In this document: positions 8,197 through 14,735 of the stretch, piece by piece
Layout of the letters: each line of letters begins with the position of its first letter
How positions within the stretch are numbered: the stretch's first letter is position 1
Source of the DNA: Prevotella sp.
GTDB lineage: Bacteria > Bacteroidota > Bacteroidia > Bacteroidales > Bacteroidaceae
Reading direction: 5' to 3'
DNA length: 32,380 nt
Assembly (NCBI GenBank): GCA_017395215.1
Contig: JAFPVW010000059.1
Location: forward strand, 1-32,380
Notes under the pieces: model-generated
What the model saw: the letters and a program-made list of their open reading frames with translations, nothing else
What the model was told of the DNA's origin: nothing
The model's database searches: none
Translations under genes and position numbers: made by a program

Positions 8197-8457
8197 TCAG
8201 AATTCAATCAAATCTCTTGTTACTCCAGAAGTCCTCGCCTCGTGTATATGCCTTATTTCTTCTTCGACAGGTGTTCCATCGTCCCAGGAATTGTTCAGTC
8301 CATCGAAAAAGCTCATGTCAGTTTTTCTTCTCTCTACCTTCTTGGTGAGGGATTCTGACAGTCGGCTGATTATGTCGAGCTTTACCTCTTTACTTAGCGG
8401 GGCAAGCATCCCCATATACCAATCAGCATAATTTGTTGTCTTAGTAAGCGTATGCAT
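8197..8457 (-). CDS. Antitoxin-like small protein (VapB position)
   Basis: This 86-residue acidic protein has LSKEVKLDIISRLSESL near its N-terminus and FFDGLNNSWDDG in its middle. From memory, that pattern matches short Bacteroidetes proteins found directly upstream of PIN-domain toxins. The truncated toxin start 2 bp downstream supports this. The C-terminal part (EEEIRHIHEARTSGVTRDLIEF) would be the toxin-binding tail. The start is preceded by the same leader repeat seen upstream of the large secreted protein. With its toxin gone, the gene is either an orphan antitoxin or a relic. Function is inferred from context. Confidence 0.6.
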   Translation of the reverse strand: MHTLTKTTNYADWYMGMLAPLSKEVKLDIISRLSESLTKKVERRKTDMSFFDGLNNSWDDGTPVEEEIRHIHEARTSGVTRDLIEF

Positions 8458-8479
8458 ATTTATTTGGTTCTTGTCAGAA

Positions 8480-8497
8480 AATATTGTTAATTAAAAA
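8480..8497. repeat. Shared leader repeat, copy 2 (upstream of the antitoxin-like gene)
   Basis: This is identical over 18 bases to 8009-8026. It lies 23 bp upstream of the antitoxin-like start codon and 7 bp from the PD-(D/E)XK relic. Confidence 0.6.
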
Positions 8498-8504
8498 GAT
8501 TGGT

Positions 8505-8596
8505 CCAATTCCCTCAAGACCTTTTCCAGGTCAATGCGCGCACGTTGGCGCCAGTGGAGGCCATCAGCAGCCGTGGAGTGATGTGCTCCATCTCGG
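8505..8596 (-). pseudogene. Internally deleted relic of the PD-(D/E)XK gene 3' end
   Basis: Bases 8505-8537 match 3018-3050 of the intact gene with one mismatch, and 8538-8596 match 3271-3329 with seven mismatches in 59. The 220 bp in between (3051-3270) are missing. That deletion is not a multiple of three, so the relic frame breaks at the junction, and everything upstream of codon about 211 is absent. The orientation is the same as the intact copy. No functional product is expected. Confidence 0.85.
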
Positions 8597-8634
8597 TAAC
8601 AGGCGTTTCTTTCGCTGATAATAGTTTTGACCTA

Positions 8635-8642
8635 CAAAAGTA
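8635..8642 (-). promoter_or_regulatory. Possible minus-strand -7 box (TACTTTTG)
   Basis: TACTTTTG on the minus strand lies upstream of the relic and of the antitoxin-like gene. The upstream box is weak (TTGG, 21-base spacer). It could drive a transcript through the relic into the antitoxin gene, with a leader of about 175 nt. Confidence 0.35.
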
Positions 8643-8739
8643 GTAAATAATCAGGTAGGTTGGCCAAGACCGCTGCCGGACTTATGTTTCTTTGTGCTAT
8701 TTTATGGTTTGTTAACGGCTGCTATTTCGTTTTTCTGTG

Positions 8740-8747
8740 TACCTTTG
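8740..8747 (+). promoter_or_regulatory. -7 box TACCTTTG for the M15 peptidase gene
   Basis: TACCTTTG matches the Bacteroidetes -7 consensus, about 30 bp before the chosen start. No TTTG at the ideal spacing is visible. It falls inside the longer in-frame open reading and therefore argues for the start at 8777. The 319-bp gap 8458-8776 otherwise holds only the leader repeat, the relic and the weak minus-strand box. Confidence 0.6.
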
Positions 8748-8776
8748 CACCATCGAAAACAATAAGAGCAACCGGT

Positions 8777-9406
8777 ATGAAGAGAATCGTCTGTCTGATG
8801 ATGTGGATTGCCACGCTGACGGTGAGCGGCCAGACGTTCACCGTCGACACGCTGAGCGACGCCGTGTTCGAGCGTATGCAGGGCAAGTCGTATAAGGATG
8901 GCTGCACCATTCCCCGCTCCGAGCTGCGCTACCTGCAGCTGTCGCACTACGACGGACTGGGCCACGTCTGCGTCGGCGAGATTGTGTGTAATAAAATGAT
9001 TGCCAACGACTTGAAGGAAATCTTTCAAGAGTTGTACAAACACAAATATCCGATAGAGCGGATGAGGCTGATTGACGACTATGATGCCGACGACGAACGC
9101 TCGATGAGGGCCAACAACACCAGCTGCTTCAACTACCGCCCCATTGCCGGCTCCAAGAAACTCTCGAAGCACTCCCAGGGACTGGCTATCGACATCAACC
9201 CGCTCTATAACCCCTGCGTCAGGCAACTGGCCGACGGCACCACCTCGGTACAACCGGCCACGGCGGGGAAATACGTCAGCCGCAACCGCAGGCAGCGATA
9301 CATGATCGACAAGAGCGATTTGTGCTACCGGCTGTTCGTCAAGCACGGCTTTACGTGGGGCGGTTCGTGGCGCTCGCTCAAGGACTATCAGCACTTTGAA
9401 CGTTAA
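8777..9406 (+). CDS. Secreted M15-family metallopeptidase (D-Ala-D-Ala carboxypeptidase / endolysin-like)
   Basis: This is a 209-residue protein with a short signal peptide (MKRIVCLMMWIATLTVSGQ). The zinc motif SKHSQGLAIDINP supplies His132 and Asp139, and the C-terminal DYQHFE supplies His206. This corresponds to the M15 branch (Peptidase_M15_4) that cleaves peptidoglycan cross-links or stems. An in-frame open reading extends upstream to 8660, but the promoter box and the signal peptide both place the start at 8777. The family predicts periplasmic action on peptidoglycan; the exact bond cleaved is not determined. It is a monocistronic gene with a separate promoter following it. Confidence 0.85.
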   Translation: MKRIVCLMMWIATLTVSGQTFTVDTLSDAVFERMQGKSYKDGCTIPRSELRYLQLSHYDGLGHVCVGEIVCNKMIANDLKEIFQELYKHKYPIERMRLIDDYDADDERSMRANNTSCFNYRPIAGSKKLSKHSQGLAIDINPLYNPCVRQLADGTTSVQPATAGKYVSRNRRQRYMIDKSDLCYRLFVKHGFTWGGSWRSLKDYQHFER

Positions 9407-9465
9407 AGAATATAAAAGCGCGAAAATACTTGCACAATTTTGGTGCTTTTGTGCCATTTTCTTGC

Positions 9466-9473
9466 TACCTTTG
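9466..9473 (+). promoter_or_regulatory. -7 box TACCTTTG for the antiporter / decarboxylase operon
   Basis: TACCTTTG lies 24 bases before the ATG at 9498. TTTTG runs upstream are at spacings of 14 and 23 bases, neither ideal. It is the only promoter-like site seen before the six-gene run that ends at 14667. Confidence 0.6.
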
Positions 9474-9497
9474 CACCGCAATTTTCTATAGTGTGTT

Positions 9498-11189
9498 ATG
9501 GAATCGTTTCATTGGCTTAAGGACTTGTTTACGACGACAGATTCTGTCGCCCATATTGCGTTGCTCTATGCCGTAGTAATCGCCGTAGGTGTCTACCTCG
9601 GAAAAATCAAGTTTTTCGGCATCTCGCTCGGCGTCACCTTCGTACTCTTCGCCGGCATTGTGGCCGGTCACATCGGCTTCACGGCTCCTACCGACATCCT
9701 GACGTTCGTTCAGGACTTCGGCCTTATCCTGTTTGTCTTCATGATCGGCTTGCAGGTAGGTCCGGGCTTCTTCGAGAGCTTCGGCACGGCCGGCGTCAAG
9801 CTCAACGGTCTGGCCACCACGGCCATTCTGCTGAACATCGCCGTGATGTTTGCCTGCTACTTCATCTTCTTCGACACCTCCGACAAGACGTCGCTGCCCA
9901 TGATGGTCGGCACGCTCTACGGTGCCGTCACCAACACGCCGGGTCTCGGTGCCGCCAACGAGGCGCTGAGCACGGTGTTCGGCTCCGACGCCCCGCCTAT
10001 AGCCTCGGCCTATGCCTGCGCCTATCCGCTCGGCGTGCTGGGCATCATCGGGGCCACCATATTAATAAGGTATATCTGCAAGGTGAAGCTCGAGAAGGAA
10101 GAGCAGGCCCTGGCCGAAGAGGAAGGCAACAACGTGGCCAAGAAGCCCTACAAGATGCACTTAGAGGTGACAAACAAGTACCTTGAGGGCAAGACGCTGC
10201 TGCAGGTTCACGACTTTCTGAACCGCGACTTCGTGGTGTCGCGCATCGTCCACGACGGCGAGCTGTCGATTCCCAACCGCGACACGATATTCCACCTGGG
10301 CGACCAGATGCTCATCGTCTGTGCCGAGGCCGACCAGGAAGCCATCACCGCCTTCATAGGCCCTAAGCTCGACATCGACTTCGAGCAGCAGGACCAGCCG
10401 CTCGTGTCGAAGCGCATACTCGTCACCAATCCCGCCATCAACGGCAAGACGCTGGCCTCGATGCACTTCTCGAGCGTTCACGGCGTCAACGTCACCCGAC
10501 TGACGCGTCACGGCATGGACCTCTTCGCGTCGGCATCGCTGCCCCTGCAGGTGGGCGACAGGATTATGGTCGTGGGTCCTGAGGACGCCGTCGACCGCGT
10601 GGCCAACAAGATGGGCAACTCCGTGCGCCGACTCGACGCGCCGAACATTGCCACCATCTTCGTCGGCATCTTCCTCGGTCTGCTCTTCGGCTCGCTGCCC
10701 ATCGCTATCCCCGGCATGCCCGTGCCCCTGAAGCTCGGTCTGGCCGGCGGTCCGCTCATCATCGCCATCCTCATCGGCCGCTACGGCTACAAGATAAAGC
10801 TCGTGACCTACACCTCGACGTCGGCCAACATGATGCTGCGCGAGATTGGTCTGGTGCTCTTCCTCGCCTCGGTGGGCATCAAGGCGGGTGCCTCGTTCTT
10901 CGAGACGGTCGTCCAGGGTAACGGTCTCTACTACGTGCTGACCGGCTTCCTCATTACCGTCATCCCCATTCTGATTGTCGGTCCGATAGCCCGTCTGCGG
11001 TTCAAGTTCAACTACTTCACCATAGCCGGTATGGTGGCCGGCAGCTACACCGACCCGCCCGCGCTGGCTTACGCCAACAGCATCTGCTCGAAGGATGCCC
11101 CGGCACTGGGCTACTCGACGGTCTACCCCCTGTCGATGTTCCTCCGAATACTGACGGCGCAGCTGGTGGTGCTCTTCTTCTGTGGATAA
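9498..11189 (+). CDS. AspT/YidE-type membrane antiporter with two RCK_C (TrkA-C) domains
   Basis: This 563-residue inner-membrane transporter is of the aspartate:alanine exchanger superfamily. The N-terminal half (about 15-195) has several hydrophobic helices with the duplicated [20 protein letters not shown] motif. Two soluble RCK_C modules follow (about 217-292 and 300-375). The C-terminal half (about 385-563) has further helices and [16 protein letters not shown]. Known relatives exchange aspartate for alanine or export succinate (SucE1). It is the first gene of an operon with decarboxylase subunits, starting 26 bp before the next gene, so a dicarboxylate substrate is a reasonable inference. 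The substrate itself is not readable from sequence. Confidence 0.88.
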   Translation: MESFHWLKDLFTTTDSVAHIALLYAVVIAVGVYLGKIKFFGISLGVTFVLFAGIVAGHIGFTAPTDILTFVQDFGLILFVFMIGLQVGPGFFESFGTAGVKLNGLATTAILLNIAVMFACYFIFFDTSDKTSLPMMVGTLYGAVTNTPGLGAANEALSTVFGSDAPPIASAYACAYPLGVLGIIGATILIRYICKVKLEKEEQALAEEEGNNVAKKPYKMHLEVTNKYLEGKTLLQVHDFLNRDFVVSRIVHDGELSIPNRDTIFHLGDQMLIVCAEADQEAITAFIGPKLDIDFEQQDQPLVSKRILVTNPAINGKTLASMHFSSVHGVNVTRLTRHGMDLFASASLPLQVGDRIMVVGPEDAVDRVANKMGNSVRRLDAPNIATIFVGIFLGLLFGSLPIAIPGMPVPLKLGLAGGPLIIAILIGRYGYKIKLVTYTSTSANMMLREIGLVLFLASVGIKAGASFFETVVQGNGLYYVLTGFLITVIPILIVGPIARLRFKFNYFTIAGMVAGSYTDPPALAYANSICSKDAPALGYSTVYPLSMFLRILTAQLVVLFFCG

Positions 11190-11215
11190 CGAAAATAAAA
11201 TAATAATACACGACA

Positions 11216-12184
11216 ATGAATAAATTCGGATTACTTTGCGGCGCGTTGCTGCTGTCGGGAGCCTCAACGGTGTTCGGCCAGGGAGCCAAGAACATCGTCA
11301 TCAACGAGGTGCTGACCAACAACACCGCCAGCATCCTTGACGAATTTGGCGAGCACGAGGCGTGGATAGAGCTGGAGAACACATCGTTCACCACCTACAA
11401 CATCCGCGGCATGTACCTGACGACCGACCGCAGCGTGCTCGACCAGCAGATGAGCGTGCCCGACCGCATCAAGCGCATGAGCGTCATCCCCTCGGGCGAC
11501 GCCCGCACCAGCCTTGGAGGCCGGCAGCACATAGTATTCTTCACCGGCTCCAACCCCGCCCGGGGCAAGCTGCACCTCTCGCTGAAGGTTCCCATGTCGG
11601 AGCCCGTATGGATAGCCCTCTACAACGGCAATGCCGTCGAGCTGATCGACTCCGTCACCGTGCCTGCCCTGGCCGCCGACCAGTCGTTTGCCCGTCAGGG
11701 TAAGAAGTGGGCGGTGAAGTCGGCCCAGAACGTCACGCCCGGCACCGAGAACTTCATCAAGACCGACGAGACGAAGGACGCCAAGCTGAAGCGTGAGGAC
11801 CCCTACGGCTTCGGCATCACGCTGCTCGCCATGGGCATCGTGTTCACCTGTCTGGCCGTGCTGTTCCTGTTCTTCACCCTCTTCGGCATGCTCATGCGCC
11901 ACATGGAGACCGCCAAGAAGGTAGCCAACGCGCAGCCCATCAAGCCCATCACCAAGACCGTGGAGAAGACGGCTGAAACCGTCCACAAGACGGGTGTCAT
12001 CCTGCAGGAGGGCCTCAAGACGAAGGGTATTGACAAGGAAGTCTACATGGCCGTCATCGGTATGGCGCTGAAGCAGTATGAGGACGACGTCCACGACGTG
12101 GAGTCGGGCGTCATCACCATCAAGGAGAAGACCTCTTCGCCCTGGAACGACGAGTTCCACCAGATGACTCAGTTCCACGTTTGA
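11216..12184 (+). CDS. OadG-like decarboxylase small membrane subunit fused to a lamin-tail domain
   Basis: This is a 322-residue protein. After a signal peptide (MNKFGLLCGALLLSGASTVFG) comes a lamin-tail (LTD) domain of about 150 residues (IVINEVLTNN, EAWIELENTS, PDRIKRMSVIPSG, HLSLKVPMSEPVWIALYN). A single membrane helix follows at about 200-225 (FGITLLAMGIVFTCLAVLFL), which is the OAD_gamma core, and then a cytoplasmic tail. In Na+-pumping oxaloacetate or methylmalonyl-CoA decarboxylases, the small subunit holds the complex together. Classic versions have about 80-120 residues, so the periplasmic LTD extension is a large addition, although I recall it from other Bacteroidetes. The biotin carrier follows after 65 bp. 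Confidence 0.85.
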   Translation: MNKFGLLCGALLLSGASTVFGQGAKNIVINEVLTNNTASILDEFGEHEAWIELENTSFTTYNIRGMYLTTDRSVLDQQMSVPDRIKRMSVIPSGDARTSLGGRQHIVFFTGSNPARGKLHLSLKVPMSEPVWIALYNGNAVELIDSVTVPALAADQSFARQGKKWAVKSAQNVTPGTENFIKTDETKDAKLKREDPYGFGITLLAMGIVFTCLAVLFLFFTLFGMLMRHMETAKKVANAQPIKPITKTVEKTAETVHKTGVILQEGLKTKGIDKEVYMAVIGMALKQYEDDVHDVESGVITIKEKTSSPWNDEFHQMTQFHV

Positions 12185-12195
12185 GAAGTGAAGTA

Positions 12196-12227
12196 ATCGA
12201 AACATCGAAATATCGAAACATCGGAAA
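12196..12227. repeat. Tandem octamer ATCGAAAY x4 before the biotin-carrier gene
   Basis: ATCGAAAC, ATCGAAAT, ATCGAAAC and ATCGGAAA follow one another between the OadG-like gene and the biotin carrier, about 22 bp ahead of its start. Copy number could alter spacing or folding of the initiation region. Confidence 0.7.
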
Positions 12228-12249
12228 ACCGTAACAGTAAATACAAGAG

Positions 12250-12708
12250 ATGAACAAGTATCAGTATAAAGTACAGGGTGTCGACTACGAAGTAGAGATT
12301 GAAGAAGTAGAAGGCAACATCGCGAAAGTAAACGTGAACGGCATACCGTTCGAAGTAGAGATGCAGAAGCCCATCAACGCCGCCAAGCATCCCACCATGG
12401 CCCGCCCGAAGATAGAGGCCCCGAAGCCCGTGGCTCCCGCGCCCGCTCCGGCTGCAGCCCCTGCACCGGCCCAGGCCGCAGCCCCCGCCGGTGCCGGCAA
12501 TGCCGTCAAGGCTCCGCTGCCCGGCACCGTAACCGACATCAAGGTCAGCATCGGCCAGCAGGTCAGCGTCGGCGACATCGTGCTCGTGCTCGAGGCCATG
12601 AAGATGCAGAACAACATCGAGGCCGAGTATGCCGGCACCGTCACCTCCATCACTGTCAAGCCCGGCGAGACCGTCATGGAAGGCTCCGTGCTCCTGACCA
12701 TCGGATGA
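12250..12708 (+). CDS. Biotin carboxyl carrier subunit of a Na+-pump decarboxylase
   Basis: This 152-residue protein has an N-terminal segment of about 50 residues, a flexible Ala/Pro linker (about 55-82) and a C-terminal biotinyl-lipoyl domain. The biotinylation motif EAMKMQN places the modified Lys at 118. The domain carries carboxyl groups from the carboxyltransferase to the membrane beta subunit. It sits between the OadG-like and beta genes, the usual order for methylmalonyl-CoA or oxaloacetate decarboxylase. The Ala/Pro linker produces a strong GC-rich antisense frame that is not a gene. Confidence 0.93.
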   Translation: MNKYQYKVQGVDYEVEIEEVEGNIAKVNVNGIPFEVEMQKPINAAKHPTMARPKIEAPKPVAPAPAPAAAPAPAQAAAPAGAGNAVKAPLPGTVTDIKVSIGQQVSVGDIVLVLEAMKMQNNIEAEYAGTVTSITVKPGETVMEGSVLLTIG

Positions 12709-12712
12709 AGAA

Positions 12713-12740
12713 GTGAAAAGTGATAAGTGAAAAGTGAAAA
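12713..12740. repeat. Tandem heptamer GTGAAAA x4 just before the beta-subunit gene
   Basis: GTGAAAA, GTGATAA, GTGAAAA and GTGAAAA end 3 bp before the ATG at 12744 and so occupy the ribosome-loading region of the beta subunit. No other translation-initiation signal is visible. Confidence 0.75.
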
Positions 12741-12743
12741 GCT

Positions 12744-13901
12744 ATGGATCTTGGACAGTTTATCATACAGAACTTCAATGAGTTCCTTACCTACACGGCG
12801 TTTGCCAACGCCACCGTGGGCAACCTCATTATGATAGCGGTTGGCGCCTTCTTCATCTGGCTTGCCATCAAGAAAGACTTCGAACCGCTGCTGCTCGTCC
12901 CCATCGGACTGGGCATCATCCTCGGCAACATACCCTTCCGCGCCGACGCCGGACTGGAGATAGGCCTCTACGAGGACAACTCCGTGCTGAACATCTTCTA
13001 TCAGGGCGTGCGCCAGGGCTGGTACCCGCCGCTCATCTTCCTCGGCATCGGTGCCATGACCGACTTCACCGCCCTGCTGGCCAACCCGAAGCTCATGCTC
13101 ATCGGCGCCGCTGCCCAGTTCGGCATCTTCGGTGCCTACATGGTGGCCCTCGCCCTCGGCTTCGAACCGTCGCAGGCCGCAGGTATCGCCATCATCGGCG
13201 GTGCCGACGGACCCACGGCCATCTTCCTGTCGTCGAAGCTCGCGCCGAACCTGATGGGAGCCATCGCCGTCTGCGCCTACTCGTATATGGCACTCGTGCC
13301 GCTGATCCAGCCGCCACTCATGCGACTGCTCACCACCCAGAAGGAGCGCACCATCAAGATGAAGCCCGCCCGCAGCGTCTCGCAGACCGAGCGCATCCTC
13401 TTCCCCATCATCGGACTGCTGCTCACCACGTTCATCGTCCCCAGCGGTCTGCCCCTGCTCGGCATGCTCTTCTTCGGCAACCTGCTGAAGGAGTCGGGTA
13501 AGACCACCCGTCTGGCCAAGACCGCCGGTGCAGCCCTGAACGACATCGTCGTCATGCTGCTCGGACTCACCGTGGGCTGCTCGACGCAGGCCTCCGAGTT
13601 CCTCACCATGAACACCGTGTTCATCTTCATCATCGGAGCCTTCGCCTTCGCCATCGCCACGGCCTCGGGCGTCTGCTTCGTCAAGGTGATGAACCTGTTC
13701 CTGCCGAAGGACAAGAAGCTGAATCCGCTGATTGGCAATGCCGGCGTCTCGGCAGTGCCTATGGCCGCCCGCATCTCCAACAACCTCGGACTCGAGTACG
13801 ACCGCCACAACTTCCTGCTCATGCACGCCATGGGTCCGAACGTTGCCGGTGTCATCGGCTCGGCAGTAGCTGCCGGTGCCCTGCTTGGTTTCCTTTCATA
13901 A
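12744..13901 (+). CDS. oadB: Na+-translocating decarboxylase beta subunit
   Basis: This 385-residue polytopic membrane protein is of the OadB/MmdB/GcdB family, which decarboxylates carboxybiotin and pumps Na+ outward. GGADGPTAIFLSSKLAPNL (about 150-170) contains the conserved Asp of the ion path. KSFEPLLLVPIG-like N-terminal residues and the C-terminal GNAGVSAVPMAARISNNLG and MHAMGPNVAGVIGSAVAAG are strong signatures. The complex could use oxaloacetate or methylmalonyl-CoA; in a propionate/succinate-forming Bacteroidales the latter is more likely. The carboxyltransferase alpha subunit that decides this is not in the window. Confidence 0.93.
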   Translation: MDLGQFIIQNFNEFLTYTAFANATVGNLIMIAVGAFFIWLAIKKDFEPLLLVPIGLGIILGNIPFRADAGLEIGLYEDNSVLNIFYQGVRQGWYPPLIFLGIGAMTDFTALLANPKLMLIGAAAQFGIFGAYMVALALGFEPSQAAGIAIIGGADGPTAIFLSSKLAPNLMGAIAVCAYSYMALVPLIQPPLMRLLTTQKERTIKMKPARSVSQTERILFPIIGLLLTTFIVPSGLPLLGMLFFGNLLKESGKTTRLAKTAGAALNDIVVMLLGLTVGCSTQASEFLTMNTVFIFIIGAFAFAIATASGVCFVKVMNLFLPKDKKLNPLIGNAGVSAVPMAARISNNLGLEYDRHNFLLMHAMGPNVAGVIGSAVAAGALLGFLS

Positions 13902-13911
13902 CCCTAAGCCC

Positions 13912-14352
13912 ATGAACCTCGTACGCATACAGCGCAGCCTGACCCTGCCGAACGATGTCAGCACCATTCCGCAGCTGAACGAGTTTATCGACTCGTTCTG
14001 CGAGGAGGCCGGCATCGGCATGGAGAAGACCATGAGCCTGAACCTCGCCCTCGAGGAGGCAGTGGTCAACGTCATGGACTATGCTTATCCGAAGGGCACG
14101 GCAGGCAGCGTCAGCGTCGACGTCCGGACGGACGCGGACGGCATCGTCTTCGTCATCACCGACAATGGTATACCCTTCGACCCGACGGCCATGAAGGATG
14201 CCGACACCACGCTGCCGCTCGAGGAGCGAAGCATCGGCGGACTGGGCATCTTCCTGACGCGCCAGATCATGGACGACATCAGCTATGACCGTAGCAACGG
14301 CAGGAACATCCTGACCCTGAAAAAGAACATTAACAACGAAAGCAAACAATAA
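13912..14352 (+). CDS. RsbW-like anti-sigma factor / serine kinase (HATPase)
   Basis: This is a 146-residue GHKL ATPase domain of the RsbW/SpoIIAB type. The N-box LALEEAVVNVMDYAY (Glu49, Asn53), the G1 box DNGIPFDP and the G2 region GGLGIFLTRQIMDD are intact. Relatives bind a sigma factor or partner and phosphorylate a STAS antagonist. An in-frame open reading reaches upstream to 13876 across the beta-subunit stop, but the ATG at 13912 (MNLVRIQRSL) fits the family start and leaves a 10-bp gap. It is followed 12 bp later by a STAS gene, its expected partner. No sigma factor gene is present nearby, so the target is unknown. Confidence 0.88.
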   Translation: MNLVRIQRSLTLPNDVSTIPQLNEFIDSFCEEAGIGMEKTMSLNLALEEAVVNVMDYAYPKGTAGSVSVDVRTDADGIVFVITDNGIPFDPTAMKDADTTLPLEERSIGGLGIFLTRQIMDDISYDRSNGRNILTLKKNINNESKQ

Positions 14353-14364
14353 ATTAACTGTATT

Positions 14365-14667
14365 ATGACAATAGACATCAGAGAAGAGAATGGCGGATAC
14401 GTCGCATCGTTTGACGGACGCCTCGACACCCCTGCAGCCATCAAGGCTCAGCAGGACATCGTTGAACTGACTGAGAATGCCGACAAGGAGATCATCCTCG
14501 ACTGCACCAACCTCGAGTACATCAGCAGCTCCGGCCTCAGGCTGTTTCTCGCCCTGCGCAAGGAGACATCGGCCAAGGGCGGAAAGGTCATCGTCAAGAA
14601 CATCAACGACGAAATCAAGAAGGTGTTCCAGATGACAGGCTTCTACAACCTCTTTACCATCCTCTAA
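14365..14667 (+). CDS. STAS-domain anti-sigma factor antagonist (RsbV-like)
   Basis: This 100-residue single STAS domain has the phosphorylation loop LEYISSSGLRLFLAL, in which Ser55 aligns with the phospho-acceptor of SpoIIAA. It ends the operon and is followed by a strong terminator. With the preceding kinase it makes a partner-switching pair. Unlike Gram-positive systems, no RsbU phosphatase or sigma gene is adjacent. Confidence 0.9.
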   Translation: MTIDIREENGGYVASFDGRLDTPAAIKAQQDIVELTENADKEIILDCTNLEYISSSGLRLFLALRKETSAKGGKVIVKNINDEIKKVFQMTGFYNLFTIL

Positions 14668-14700
14668 GGGTGGAGTATTCCTGGTCTCTGTATCATATAG

Positions 14701-14731
14701 AAGAGGCAACCCGGTCGGGCTGCCTCTTTTT
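14701..14731 (+). terminator. Intrinsic terminator of the antiporter/decarboxylase operon
   Basis: AAGAGGCA (14701-14708) pairs with TGCCTCTT (14721-14728), with further C/G pairing inside and a T run after it. It lies 34 bp past the STAS stop codon and directly before the stop of the convergent regulator gene. Confidence 0.85.
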
Positions 14732-14735
14732 GTGT

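Noticed and set aside
8660-8776. N-terminal extension of the M15 peptidase
   Set aside because: A TACCTTTG promoter box lies inside it, and a normal signal peptide starts at 8777.
8702-9481. Minus-strand frame opposite the M15 peptidase
   Set aside because: It is a shadow; the peptidase has a promoter, a signal peptide and zinc ligands on the plus strand.
10161-11267. Minus-strand frame opposite the antiporter
   Set aside because: It is a coding shadow of the RCK_C and C-terminal membrane region, with no promoter or motif.
12285-13826. 513-codon minus-strand frame across the biotin-carrier and beta-subunit genes
   Set aside because: The translation is rich in His, Glu, Gly and Asp with no domain, and it covers two clear genes on the other strand.
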